NCBI GenBank assembly: GCA_964615145.1 | Contig: CAZTOP010000013.1 | Coordinates: forward strand, 1 to 64,000 | Length of the DNA stretch: 64,000 nt | Direction: 5' to 3' | Origin: CAIVPM01 sp964615145 | GTDB taxonomy: Bacteria; Bacteroidota; Bacteroidia; Chitinophagales; Chitinophagaceae | Shown: positions 1 through 10,200 of the stretch, piece after piece | Layout: each line of letters opens with the position of its first letter | Position numbering within the stretch: the stretch's first letter is position 1 | Notes under the pieces: generated by a model | The model's database searches: none | What the model was told of the DNA's origin: nothing | What the model saw: the letters and a program-made list of their open reading frames with translations, nothing else | Position numbers and translations under genes: made by a program

Positions 1-19
1 CTTCTGGGGACACAAAAAC

Positions 20-763
20 TTAAAAATATTTATTCCAGATTTTCCAGTTTTCTTCTGCCTGAATTACTAGCATTTCGTAGCCATTTTTTACAAAACAATT
101 TTGCTGTAGCCCTTTATTCATAAAGGTTGTGATAGATGGATTATAAACCATATCAAACAAATAATGCTGCTTGGTTAAATATTGATATGGTATATTAGGA
201 CTATCTAAAATATTGGGATAAGTACCCAATGGTGTTGTATTAATAATAATTTGATGTTGTTGAATAATTTCATTATTCAATTCATCGTAACTTAAAATAG
301 ATTTATTTTTTTTTCTTGAGACTATAATGAATTCAATACCTAGTTTTCTTAAAACATATTGTACTGCCAATGATGCACCACCTTTTCCTAAAATCAACGC
401 TTTTTTTTGATTTTTTTTTAAGTCTTTTGTCAATGACTTTTCAAAACCAATAATATCTGTATTATACCCTATTAATTTTCCATCGATAACCGATACACAA
501 TTGCAGGCATTTACAAGTTTAACGCTTTCTGTAACTTTAGATAAGTAAGGAATAATTTCTTGCTTGTATGGTATAGTAATAGCAAATCCTTTCAGTAATT
601 TATTTGCCAAAAGATGATGAATTTGAGTAATATTTTCTAAATCAAACAACTCAAATAAAACATCCACTAATCCATCTTCCTTAAACTTATTATCGAAATA
701 TTGTTTAGAAAAAGAATGTGCTAATGGATGCCCAATTAAACCATATAATCGTTTGTGGTTTAT
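20..763 (-). CDS. aroE: shikimate dehydrogenase, start codon apparently lost
   Basis: Reduces 3-dehydroshikimate to shikimate with NADPH in aromatic amino acid synthesis. The frame reads KRLYGLIGHPLAHSFSK at the N-terminus, which contains the family's substrate-binding SxS signature. It continues through the TIPYK segment with the catalytic Lys, then NAxN, GYNTD, a GKGGAS nucleotide loop and NTTPLG. The first conventional start (GTG at 667) would delete the substrate-binding N-terminus. The next in-frame stop upstream is at 767-769, and no ATG, GTG or TTG lies between it and KRLYG; ATA at 761-763 is the only near-cognate codon before the conserved region, so I drew the gene from there. The family is normally about 245-280 aa and this frame gives about 247. 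Function is confident; the start, and so whether it is expressed, is not. Confidence 0.82.
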   Translation of the reverse strand: MNHKRLYGLIGHPLAHSFSKQYFDNKFKEDGLVDVLFELFDLENITQIHHLLANKLLKGFAITIPYKQEIIPYLSKVTESVKLVNACNCVSVIDGKLIGYNTDIIGFEKSLTKDLKKNQKKALILGKGGASLAVQYVLRKLGIEFIIVSRKKNKSILSYDELNNEIIQQHQIIINTTPLGTYPNILDSPNIPYQYLTKQHYLFDMVYNPSITTFMNKGLQQNCFVKNGYEMLVIQAEENWKIWNKYF

Positions 764-810
764 AGTTTATAGGTTTAAATTTTTTGATTATTTATCAAGA
801 ACCAAGTCAT

Positions 811-894
811 CGTACTTCTTATTTAGTGGTTATAACTTCTACCCTCGTACTTTGTATTTCATACTTCCAATTTCGTACTTCTAAACTCGTACTT
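811..894. repeat. degenerate CGTACTT spacer repeats
   Basis: CGTACTT occurs exactly four times (811-817, 846-852, 874-880, 888-894), with a CATACTT variant between. It lies in the spacer between aroE and the phosphosulfolactate synthase gene. No open reading frame or hairpin explains it. It looks like intergenic simple-sequence filler. Confidence 0.6.
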
Positions 895-900
895 GCTAAA

Positions 901-1665
901 TTATTTTTTATCAAGATACAATTCAAATGTATCGCCACGTAAACCAATACGCATCGCTTCAAGCGGTATTACTTCGTTAGGAGCAATATTTCCTAAATTA
1001 ACATTGCAACCAATTAATTCCAGAAAATAAAGTTGCTGTGCTTTTTGTGGTGCTTCCCAAATTATTTTTCCTTCAGGAATTTGAGTTAAAATTTCTTGTA
1101 CCAACCCTTCTCTCACCTCTCCAGAACCTCTGTAAATACCAACATTTCCAGCTTCTCTTGCTTCTGCAATTACATAACTTGACCCAGCTTCTAGCTCAGC
1201 CTTCATTAATTCAATCCACTTATAAGGTGGAATAATATGTGCTGCATCCTTGCTACCTACTTCACTTAACACTGTGGCATGTTTTGTTAATTTTTCAATA
1301 TAGCCACACTTTTCGGCATGAGGTATTGTTATAGAGCCATCACTCACTTCAATATAATCTATTCCGTAATCTTTACAAACGGCAATATAATCGTCTATTT
1401 GATTACGAATTAAAAATGCTTCAAACAAAGTGCCTCCAAAATAAATGGGCATACCTGCATTTTTATATACTTCAATTTTTTGTCTAAGATTGGGCGTTAC
1501 CATAGATGTACCAAATCCAAGTTTTACAATATCAACATGTGGGGCTGTGCCATCTAAAAAATTATTTACCTCATTTATACTAAGCCCTTTGTCCATAACC
1601 ATTGTAAGTCCTTGTGTTCTTGGTTTTGGTGTTCTTGAGGGCATTTGCGATAAATTAAAATTCAT
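901..1665 (-). CDS. comA: phosphosulfolactate synthase (ComA family)
   Basis: Adds sulfite to phosphoenolpyruvate to give (2R)-phospho-3-sulfolactate, the first step towards sulfolactate-derived products. The 254-aa length matches the family. The TIM-barrel motifs are visible: VDIVKLGFGTS near residue 45, YFGGTLFE near 75, GIDYIEVSDGSI near 105, SEVGSKD near 133, VIAEARE near 165 and a GNIAPNEVIPLEAMRIGLRGDT end. It is not in an obvious operon with other sulfonate genes; aroE follows it on the same strand after a repeat-filled gap. In archaea the product feeds coenzyme M. In Bacteroidota a link to sulfonolipid or sulfolactate metabolism is possible, but nothing next to it shows this. Confidence 0.88.
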   Translation of the reverse strand: MNFNLSQMPSRTPKPRTQGLTMVMDKGLSINEVNNFLDGTAPHVDIVKLGFGTSMVTPNLRQKIEVYKNAGMPIYFGGTLFEAFLIRNQIDDYIAVCKDYGIDYIEVSDGSITIPHAEKCGYIEKLTKHATVLSEVGSKDAAHIIPPYKWIELMKAELEAGSSYVIAEAREAGNVGIYRGSGEVREGLVQEILTQIPEGKIIWEAPQKAQQLYFLELIGCNVNLGNIAPNEVIPLEAMRIGLRGDTFELYLDKK

Positions 1666-1753
1666 ACTTACTTATTTTAAAATAAGATGCAAATTTATGG
1701 GTTGCAGTTTAACAATTGATGAATGATATTCATCAGCTTTTTTTATAAAAAAC

Positions 1754-1788
1754 AAAACCTTCAAAGATTACGTTTCTTTGAAGGTTTT
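1754..1788 (-). terminator. hairpin terminator after lipoprotein gene
   Basis: A 14-bp perfect stem (AAAACCTTCAAAGA against TCTTTGAAGGTTTT) with a 7-base loop lies 20 bp past the stop of the 1808-4108 gene. The T-rich end suits intrinsic termination on the minus strand. Confidence 0.8.
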
Positions 1789-1807
1789 ATTATTGTTGAT
1801 GAATAAT

Positions 1808-4108
1808 TTATTGTGTTCGCTTTATTCTAAATGAACCTGAGATAGGTTTTGTTACTGTTGTACCAGAAGCCAATACATTGCCAGAAAATGTACCAGCAAT
1901 ATATTGCCCAACAGAACCATATTCGGTAATTGTTACTGTTACATTGGCATTGGCAACATTATTTGTTGTTATATAAGATAGAGTACCAACATTCATATTA
2001 ATATTAAAGTTATAATTACCAACAACAAAACCATTGAAACTACTATTAAAATTGGAGTAATTGGGGTTTGCAACAAATCCTGATATATAGGTTAAATTTT
2101 GTTGACGCGCCTGTAAGGAATCTAAGTTATATGTTGTACCATCAAGAGTATAATTTAAAAATTCATTGACATTTACCCCACAAGCCTGCACAGTACCTAT
2201 GTTAACATTAGCATTACTAACGCTCACTGTTATTGGATTACTATTTTGCTGATGATTCACATTATCTAAAACACTGATTGTAGCAGTTACTACATTTGTA
2301 TTACAGCGTGTAATTGGCAAGCTAAAACTACCATTATTTATCATTACAAAATAAGTTTTACCATCAACTAAAATAGTTGCATTACCATTAGTAACAGGAG
2401 TATTACTACAAGTATTTACAGTACCACTTAAAACAAATGTATTTGGTTGTGGCACATTAACAGTTATGTTACCAGCATTAAAGTCAGAGGCAAATGGACC
2501 GATTTGTGTTGAATCAACCAATACATAACCACCACAAGTTGTATAAACATAAACCTTTCTAGTTAATATTTTATTTACTGGGATGATTGTATTGATGGTA
2601 GCACTTTGAGGATATATTTTAATTGTATCAATAGAGATATAGTATTGTGAAAGATTTACTCCATTTTGGTCAATAAATGTGGCTATATAATGAACAGCAG
2701 TTTGCACTCCACAAGCAGCTACTTGTCCAACATTAAATACACCAGAACCTGTAATGTTTACAGTGCTTGGTGTTGTATTCTTTTTTAAAGTAGCTAAATC
2801 AAATACTTCAACTGTTGCAGTTCCTGTAGGGGTTGTGCTACAATAAACAATCGTCTTGTTAAAACTACCATTAACAATACTTGTGTAATAGTAATTATTA
2901 TTAAATTTTATGAGTGCATAACCATTTGCCACAGCATTTCCACTACAATCTACAACAGTACCTTTAATGCTTACTGAATTTTGATTGGTTGGTAATGTAA
3001 CTGTAATGGTACCTAAGTTGGTGCTTTGTGTAAATGGACCTACAGATGCTGTATAAATAGTGGTTAAAGTAGTACCACAACTACCAATAACTTTAATAAT
3101 AATTGGTGTATTCGCAGGAATATTTCCTGTTAAGGAGCCATCGCTTGCAGTCCAACCATGTCCGCCACCACCTCCCCAACCATTACTTGTTACATAGTAA
3201 ACGTGGTAGTTAGATAATGCATTCCCATTTTGATCTACAAATGTTGCAGTTAAACTTAGTGGACCACCACCCCAATCGCAATTCCACCAAGTAAAATGGG
3301 ATACTGTGCCTACATAAGTATTGCCTGTTTTAGTAGCAGTACCTTGCTCTACCCACATACCTTTTGTTTCATCAAAAAACCATAATGGAATAGTTGCAGG
3401 TGCAGCCGATTGTGTGGCTGCTACAATAGGAAAAGTTAAAGTAGCATTTTTGCCAGTTGCTAGTTGTAAAGCCTCGCCATTACTGCCATTTAGCTCTACT
3501 GCCATCATACCATAACTGGTTAAAACTTGCTCATTATTACTTGTGTTAATACCTCTTAAATCGCCAGGCATTTCTTTAAAACAATTTTCTGAACTTGGGT
3601 CTAAAAAATATGCCGATACTTTTACAGTGCCTGAATAAGCAGCTCCCGATTTTGTAACCACTGCATTTGCAGGAAACACAATACTACCACCTGTTGCAAT
3701 AGTTATAGTACCTCCCGAAGCATTCGTAAAATCACCACTTGTAGTCTTTTTAATTAATTGAATCACTACATTATTTACTACTTTTTCTTTGGCAGTAATG
3801 GTTCTACTACCAGCAAAATAGCCTGCTTTTGTAGCTTTAATAAAACCATTTTTTTCGCTCAGTGTTGCTTTAGGAATCATAAAATTTCCATCAGCATCTG
3901 TTATTGTAGTTGTTGTACCCACTGTAATTTCTACATTATTAAGTGCTGTACCATCTTGTGCAGTAACTTTTCCTGCAACAATGGTGGTAATGGATTTTGA
4001 ATTGTCGAATGGGACAATAGGGTCAGGATTGGTAGTTACTTCATTTTTTTTGCAACTACTTATCATAGTTACTAAAGCAACAAGTAATAATTGAAGGATT
4101 TTTTTCAT
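1808..4108 (-). CDS. large surface or periplasmic lipoprotein with tandem beta domains
   Basis: The N-terminus is a lipoprotein signal ending in the lipobox-like MISSC, so Cys19 is the probable lipidated residue. A carboxypeptidase-regulatory-like beta sandwich follows (VAGKVTAQDGTALNNVEITV... TDADGNF, about 43-100). Next comes a region resembling proteins that read an organic-anchor or ZU5-like fold (GGSIVFPANAV near 150). The C-terminal half has repeated beta modules of about 190 residues, each with a pair of Cys and the phrases NGSF and CGV. It stands alone, with its own terminator. I do not recognise a specific function. It could be an adhesin-like or structural envelope protein. Confidence 0.7.
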   Translation of the reverse strand: MKKILQLLLVALVTMISSCKKNEVTTNPDPIVPFDNSKSITTIVAGKVTAQDGTALNNVEITVGTTTTITDADGNFMIPKATLSEKNGFIKATKAGYFAGSRTITAKEKVVNNVVIQLIKKTTSGDFTNASGGTITIATGGSIVFPANAVVTKSGAAYSGTVKVSAYFLDPSSENCFKEMPGDLRGINTSNNEQVLTSYGMMAVELNGSNGEALQLATGKNATLTFPIVAATQSAAPATIPLWFFDETKGMWVEQGTATKTGNTYVGTVSHFTWWNCDWGGGPLSLTATFVDQNGNALSNYHVYYVTSNGWGGGGGHGWTASDGSLTGNIPANTPIIIKVIGSCGTTLTTIYTASVGPFTQSTNLGTITVTLPTNQNSVSIKGTVVDCSGNAVANGYALIKFNNNYYYTSIVNGSFNKTIVYCSTTPTGTATVEVFDLATLKKNTTPSTVNITGSGVFNVGQVAACGVQTAVHYIATFIDQNGVNLSQYYISIDTIKIYPQSATINTIIPVNKILTRKVYVYTTCGGYVLVDSTQIGPFASDFNAGNITVNVPQPNTFVLSGTVNTCSNTPVTNGNATILVDGKTYFVMINNGSFSLPITRCNTNVVTATISVLDNVNHQQNSNPITVSVSNANVNIGTVQACGVNVNEFLNYTLDGTTYNLDSLQARQQNLTYISGFVANPNYSNFNSSFNGFVVGNYNFNINMNVGTLSYITTNNVANANVTVTITEYGSVGQYIAGTFSGNVLASGTTVTKPISGSFRIKRTQ

Positions 4109-4570
4109 AACAATGTTTTTGGTGAATGATTATTGAATCATTATGATGTGAATGTAAATGATTTCGCTGCTTCGGAAATAAAATATTTTATTTTTAGCTC
4201 TGATTCATAGTAAGATATACACTAATAAGATTTTCAGCATTATTTTCAAAACAAAATAAAAGCTTACTTGTTTATCATCTTTTCAGTTTTCTGGCAAACC
4301 CCAAACACTTCTGCAATAATCTTGCGAGGGTTTTCACAAGCTCCAGACATCCTTGCTTCAGCTTTGCTTGAAAATGATAACTAATATTTAAAGCAGAAGA
4401 GTTTTTAACAAATAAAAAATTCGCTAATGTGATTGTTCCTAGTTAATATAAAAAGGGTGTCGGTGAACAATGTAAAACTTTTACCAAAATATCTAATGCA
4501 ATTTTTACATACTCCCCACTTTGCATATTAGAGCCTACTAAAACCTTAAACAGAACATACATTTTAGCAG
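4109..4570. other. intergenic gap without a recognisable feature
   Basis: This 462-bp stretch lies between the lipoprotein gene (start at 4108) and the stop of the PAP2 gene. I see no ORF with coding character, no tRNA and no strong hairpin. It must contain the lipoprotein promoter near its left edge. Confidence 0.5.
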
Positions 4571-5212
4571 TTACCCTTTTTCAGCTTTATCCAACCACTT
4601 TTTTTCTATCTTTATTTGTAGCCATAGTGATACCCACACCGTAAACATTGCTACCAAAATACCTCCTGCAACATCTAGTGGAAAATGCTGTGCCTGGTAT
4701 ACTCTTGAATAACCCACGAGCACTGCACCTAAAAATCCAACAGGCACTATCCATTTTTCTTGTACTAACAAACAAAGTAAAAAGTACATTGTAAATGCTT
4801 GTGTTGAATGCCCCGATGGGAAACTGCCACCATAGTGTATTTCCACACCTGGGATAGTGTGTATTAAATGTCTCACATTGGGCAAAGCCTCGTAGGGTCG
4901 GTAATTAATGAGTAGTAAATGTCCTTTAATATAATGTGCGATTAGTGTTGATATAATAATAGCGATAACTATCATAGGCAGTTGTCTCTTTTTTTTCCAT
5001 AAAATAAAAATTACCAACAAAGCCCACACAGCTCCATCGCCCAAATAAGTAGCATATTTAAAAATATTATCTCCCCAATTTCCCAAATCAATATTTAGCA
5101 ATAAAAACAAATTATTTTTGCCATACATAATAGACATTCCAATAATAACAATAGCACTAAAAAAGCTAATAATATTGGCTTTAAAAAAGTTTTTGTAATT
5201 GTAATTTGTCAT
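4571..5212 (-). CDS. PAP2-family membrane phosphatase
   Basis: Membrane phosphatase of the PAP2 superfamily, which removes phosphate from lipid phosphates such as phosphatidic acid, undecaprenyl pyrophosphate or phosphatidylglycerophosphate. All three signature blocks are present: a KGHLL...NYRP block near residue 100, SFPSGHS near 130 and SRVYQAQHFPLDV near 170, with the catalytic His residues in the last two. Five to six hydrophobic segments span the 213 aa. The gene is monocistronic and divergent from upp. The substrate cannot be told from sequence. Confidence 0.85.
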   Translation of the reverse strand: MTNYNYKNFFKANIISFFSAIVIIGMSIMYGKNNLFLLLNIDLGNWGDNIFKYATYLGDGAVWALLVIFILWKKKRQLPMIVIAIIISTLIAHYIKGHLLLINYRPYEALPNVRHLIHTIPGVEIHYGGSFPSGHSTQAFTMYFLLCLLVQEKWIVPVGFLGAVLVGYSRVYQAQHFPLDVAGGILVAMFTVWVSLWLQIKIEKKWLDKAEKG

Positions 5213-5278
5213 AACAAATACAAAATTGGGTGCTTTTATACAATTTAAACTATTTTACACGCCTCAAACACAAAAGAT

Positions 5279-5932
5279 ATGGTCATTAATTTAAGCAATA
5301 GTCATAGTTTACTTACAAATTGGACTGCAGAGCTAAGAGATATTACTGTGCAACACGATAGAATGCGTTTTAGAAGAAACTTACAGCGAATTGGCGAAGT
5401 TGCTGCTTATGAAATAAGTAAAGAATTACCACACATTGAAACCGAAATTCAAACACCGTTGGGTGTTCATACAAGTAAAATATTAGCACAACAGCCTGTT
5501 TTAGCAACAATATTAAGAGCTGGATTACCCCTACACCAGGGCATGCTGAATTATTTTGACAAAGCAGATAATGCGTTTATCTCTGCTTACAGAAAGCACC
5601 ATAATGACGGCACTTTTGAAATTTGTTTAGACTACATGAGTTGTCCTACTTTAGACAACAGAATTGTTATTATCAGCGATCCAATGTTGGCAACTGGTTC
5701 ATCATTAGTAAAAACTATTAATGTAATGAAAGATGAGGGAACACCTTTGGCAATATATGTTGTATGTGCTATTGCAAGTGCAGTAGGTATTGAATATATA
5801 CATAGAGAATGTGGAGATGATGTAAAAATTTGGTGTGGTGATATTGACGAGGAATTAACTGCCAAAGGCTATATTGTACCAGGCTTGGGTGATGCAGGGG
5901 ATTTGGCTTATGGTACCAAAATGCAATCATAA
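5279..5932 (+). CDS. upp: uracil phosphoribosyltransferase
   Basis: Converts uracil and PRPP to UMP in pyrimidine salvage; cytosolic. The 217-aa protein has the PRPP loop DPMLATGSS near residue 140, the LRAG motif near 80 and the C-terminal uracil-binding part GYIVPGLGDAGDLAYGT. The sequence is of the Bacteroidota type. It lies 66 bp downstream of and divergent from the PAP2 gene. ATG at 5279 gives the full N-terminus. Confidence 0.93.
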   Translation: MVINLSNSHSLLTNWTAELRDITVQHDRMRFRRNLQRIGEVAAYEISKELPHIETEIQTPLGVHTSKILAQQPVLATILRAGLPLHQGMLNYFDKADNAFISAYRKHHNDGTFEICLDYMSCPTLDNRIVIISDPMLATGSSLVKTINVMKDEGTPLAIYVVCAIASAVGIEYIHRECGDDVKIWCGDIDEELTAKGYIVPGLGDAGDLAYGTKMQS

Positions 5933-6015
5933 ACTTTCTTATTTAACTTTTATTAATGATTAGTTAAAAAAAATTAATTCTACGCTATATATCAAGTATT
6001 TGAACTACTTTCGGT

Positions 6016-7026
6016 ATGCAAATGAAAAAATTATATTTATTTTTATTACTAATTATTAGTGCAAGTTTTGTGATGGCTCAAGACCCTCATTTCTCTCAAT
6101 TTTTTGCATCGCCACTTACACTAAACCCAGCTTTTACAGGCAAATTCAATGGAAATTATAGGATAGCAGGAAACTATAGAAACCAATGGCCAACTATTAA
6201 TAATGCCTTTATTACTAATACTGCTTCTATTGATTTTCATATATTACAAAATAGTATAAAAAGCAACGACTTATTTGGTGTAGGCTTTATGTTTTTGAAC
6301 GACAATAGTGCCAATAGTGCTGTAAAATTTAATTATGCAGCTATATCAACTGCCTATCATAAAGGTTTAGATGAAGATGGTAATAATCAATTAGGCATTG
6401 GGGTACAGGCTACTTATTCTAATATGCTTATTAATACCACCAATTTAAAATTTGAAGATCAATTAACCACACTTGGATTTACTGGTACTACTAGCGAAGT
6501 GTTTAATAATGCCACACTACAATCAAGCTATTTCGATTTAAATGCTGGTATATTATTTAATGGAAGCAGTAACGAAAATAACAACTATTATGCAGGCTTA
6601 AGTATGTATCACATTAACAGTCCTAGACAAAAATTTACAGGCACAGAATACATAGTTAGCCCACGATTTACTTTTCAAGCAGGATATTATACTGCATTTA
6701 ATGAAAATTTAGGTTTGCATTTAAGCGGTTTACACAGTTCTCAAGCTGGTACTACTGAAACCCTTTTAGGTGGTGCAATACAATTTATACCCAACCCTGA
6801 TGCAACTGCCCCAATTAGTGTTTACACAGGAAGCTGGATAAGATTAAAAGATGCTATTATTCCTTATGTGGGCTTAGAATTTTCAAATACCAGATTGGGT
6901 ATAAGCTATGACGTAAATACTTCATCCTTAAAAACAGCATCAATTAGCAGAGGTGGTATAGAAATTTCACTGATTTATTCACACCAACCTAACACTGACA
7001 AACCACTAAATTGTCCTAAATTTTAA
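6016..7026 (+). CDS. PorP/SprF family type IX secretion outer-membrane protein
   Basis: Outer-membrane beta-barrel of the PorP/SprF family, found only in Bacteroidota and linked to type IX secretion and gliding. The protein opens with a signal peptide ending near MAQ (about residue 21), followed by the family hallmark DPHFSQFFASPLTLNPAFTG. The rest is alternating beta strands with NYRNQWP and a C-terminal strand region. An in-frame ATG at 6022 (MKKLYLF) is an equally good start. No other T9SS gene is adjacent, so it may be a paralogue serving a particular substrate rather than the core subunit. Confidence 0.88.
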   Translation: MQMKKLYLFLLLIISASFVMAQDPHFSQFFASPLTLNPAFTGKFNGNYRIAGNYRNQWPTINNAFITNTASIDFHILQNSIKSNDLFGVGFMFLNDNSANSAVKFNYAAISTAYHKGLDEDGNNQLGIGVQATYSNMLINTTNLKFEDQLTTLGFTGTTSEVFNNATLQSSYFDLNAGILFNGSSNENNNYYAGLSMYHINSPRQKFTGTEYIVSPRFTFQAGYYTAFNENLGLHLSGLHSSQAGTTETLLGGAIQFIPNPDATAPISVYTGSWIRLKDAIIPYVGLEFSNTRLGISYDVNTSSLKTASISRGGIEISLIYSHQPNTDKPLNCPKF

Positions 7027-7099
7027 TTAGAATATTTTATTCATATCTTAAATACTTATTTAATAAATATTTTGCCCCTAGATTGTTTTAAAATTTACT

Positions 7100-7140
7100 A
7101 AAACAGAATGCCGTTTCTTTCGATAACGGCATTTGTTTTT
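7100..7140 (+). terminator. hairpin terminator after porP/sprF-like gene
   Basis: A long stem built on AATGCCGTT and AACGGCATT flanked by A- and T-rich arms, 73 bp after the stop. The T run supports plus-strand termination. Confidence 0.75.
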
Positions 7141-7234
7141 AAACCAAAACCAACTTATTTCAATAATTATAAATTTTGAATATTGAACTTTAAATTGATG
7201 AATACACTCAACATTTAAAATTTATAATTTAACA

Positions 7235-10200
7235 TTACTTCTTCGGTTGCCCCATCCATACCTTTTTACCTTGTAGTGCTTTTATAAAGTACATTATACC
7301 AGCAAATACAAAGAACAATGGACCTAAGAAACCAAATATAGCTATGAATTTTGTACCATAAAATTTGGTCATTGGTCGGCGTAATCTTTCACTTAAAAGA
7401 TACATTCCCGGCACCATCAATAGTGTTAAGAAGAAAGAGAAGATTAAGCCATATATAATAGTCCAACTTAATGGTCCCCAGAATACAACACTATCACCAC
7501 CTAAGAAAAAGTGTGGGTTTAATTCACTGAACATTTTTCCAAAGTCTATGTTTAAACCCACTGCTAAAGGAAATAAGCCCAACATGGTTGCCAATGCAGT
7601 AAGCAATACAGGAATAATACGCGTTTTACCTGCTTGTATTGCAGCTTCTCTAGTTTTCATTCCTCTTCCCCTAAGTTCATCAGTAAATTCAATTAATAAA
7701 ATACCGTTCTTAATTACAATACCTGCAAGCCCTACTATACCTACACCAAGCATGATAAAAGCCATTGTTTTTCCTGTAATAGCATACCCCAAAAACACAC
7801 CTATAATTGAGAAGAAAATTTCAGTCATTACAATAAATGGTTTGCTCATTCCATTAAATTGAAGTACCAGAATTAAGAAGATTATTAGCATTGCAGTAAT
7901 CATTGCATTTCTTAAAAATGTCATTGTTTCTGCCTGTTGCTCCCCTTCTCCTCCTTGTCGTATTGTAACATCGGCCGGAACTTTTACTAGTGTTTTAAAT
8001 ATTTCAATTTTTTTAGCAAGTTCAATATTTACTGGACCTGTAAACGATGGGTCAAGTACATTTGATTGCAATTGAATTGTTCGTTTTAAGTTTTTTCGTT
8101 TTACACCACCACTTGTATTAGTATAATCTACTGTAGCTACTGCATTCAAAGGAACTTGTTTAATTTGCATTGTAGCAAAGTCTCTGAATGTAATTCGCAT
8201 ATTCATCAAATCAGTGATATTGTTGCGTTGTAAATCTGAATACCGAATTTGAATTTTATATTCATCTTCGCCGTCTTTTAACTTACTAGCTTCTTTACCA
8301 AAAACAGCGTTCCGAATTTCCATTCCAATTTGGGAAGAGAATAATCCTTCCTTCATAGCTTTTTCTCTATCAACATTTATCGTAATTTCAGGATTTACCA
8401 GGTCAATATCTGCTTTCAGTTTTTCTATACCATAAATGCGGTTAGTGTCATAGTAATTCAGAAATTGAGTTGATAGTTTTGAAATAGCTTCAAAATCGTC
8501 GCCAGCAATTTCAATATTGACTGGAGGGTCAGTAGGTGGACCACCAGCTTCTTTCTCTACTGTCACTTCAGCACCAGCTACAATACCTTGCGTTTGTTTT
8601 CTTATTTCATCTAAAAAAGGTTGTGTAAGTTTTCCATCACGTTTTTCAGTTTCAATAAAACTCACTTGTATTCTGCCTAAATTACTTTGCGTACTTCGGT
8701 TGTTGTCTCTTGGGTTGTTCGCACTTATTGCAACATTTGCAATTATACTTTCAACAATACCTCCCTTTGCCGGTAATTCTTTATCTAATACTTTATAAAC
8801 TTTTCCTTCCAAGATTTTAGTAACACTATCTGTAGTAGCTGTGCTTGTACCAATTGGCATTTTAAGATATACATATATAAAACTTGGGTCTCCACTTGGA
8901 AAGAAAGTCTTGGGGTTATTTCTCAGTACAACTCCTATTATAGAGATAATAAACAGTACAAACAAACTTGCAAAAAACCATGCAGGCCTTGTTCCTACAA
9001 GAATCCATCGCAATAATTTCTCATATCGATTCATTAGATTGGGCAATAATTTTTCTTGAAAAAGATGAATAACGCCACGTAAAACATATACATTCAGTAT
9101 TACTAATAAATCCATAAAAATTAGGAAATTTCCGAACCCGTGCCACTTAGCCAAGTTAAATAAAATACCAAAGCCAAGGAAAGTCCAAAACCACCATTTT
9201 TTAAATATGTCTTTCTTTGGAGTTTCATATTCTCTACCTTCTGGCTTCATAAAATCTACTGCAAAAACCGGATTAATAATAAATGCAACTATTAGTGATG
9301 CTGCCAATGTTAATATTAACATTGTAGGTAAATAAATCATAAACTTTCCAATCAATCCTTTCCACATAAGCAATGGAAAAAATGGTGCAAGCGTTGTTGC
9401 TGTACCTGCAAGAACAGGAATAAAAACCTCGCCAGCAGCCTCTTTAGCAGCTTTGACAATTTTAACCCTACCATTATTGTAAATACGATGTGTGTTTTCT
9501 ATAACTACAATAGCATCATCTACAATAATACCTAAGCCAAAGAGCAATGCAAACAAGACAATAAAATTGAGCGTAACAGATGTTCCAATGATTCCATCTG
9601 CCACAGGCAAAAACATAAAAGCAACAAACACACTTAATGGAACACTTAATGCTACAAAAAATGCATTAGTAACTCCCATAAAAAACATTAATACAAGTAA
9701 CACTAAGATGAAACCAATGATGATAGTATTCACAAGATCCTTAAAAGAGGCTGCTGTTTTTACGCTAAGATCTCCTGTATAAACAACTTTTAGTTTTTCT
9801 TTTGGTGGTAATTGACCACTAAGTTGCATTTCATTAACGATGTTCTTTATTTTATCAGCTCCATCAATTAAATTTTCTCCAGCTCGTTTTACAATATTTA
9901 GTGTTACAACATTCTTTCCATCAAGCCTGGCAAAGCTTTCAGTTTGTTTTACTGTATCGATAATCTGAGCTATATCCTTTAAATAAACAGCACCACCAGT
10001 AAGATTTTTTACAATGATATTCTGCATATCATAAGCTGTAACAAATTGGCCTTTTACGCGTATATTTCTTTTCATATCGCCCACATCAACTAAGCCACCA
10101 CTTACATTTCTATTTTCATAGTTAATAGCATTTGAAATATCAGTAAAAGATAGTTTAGCTGCCTGCATTTTAAAAGGGTCCACATTAATTTGTATCTCAC

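Noticed and set aside
7365..7862. Plus-strand ORF inside the RND gene
   Set aside because: Antisense shadow of a long, clearly conserved transporter frame.
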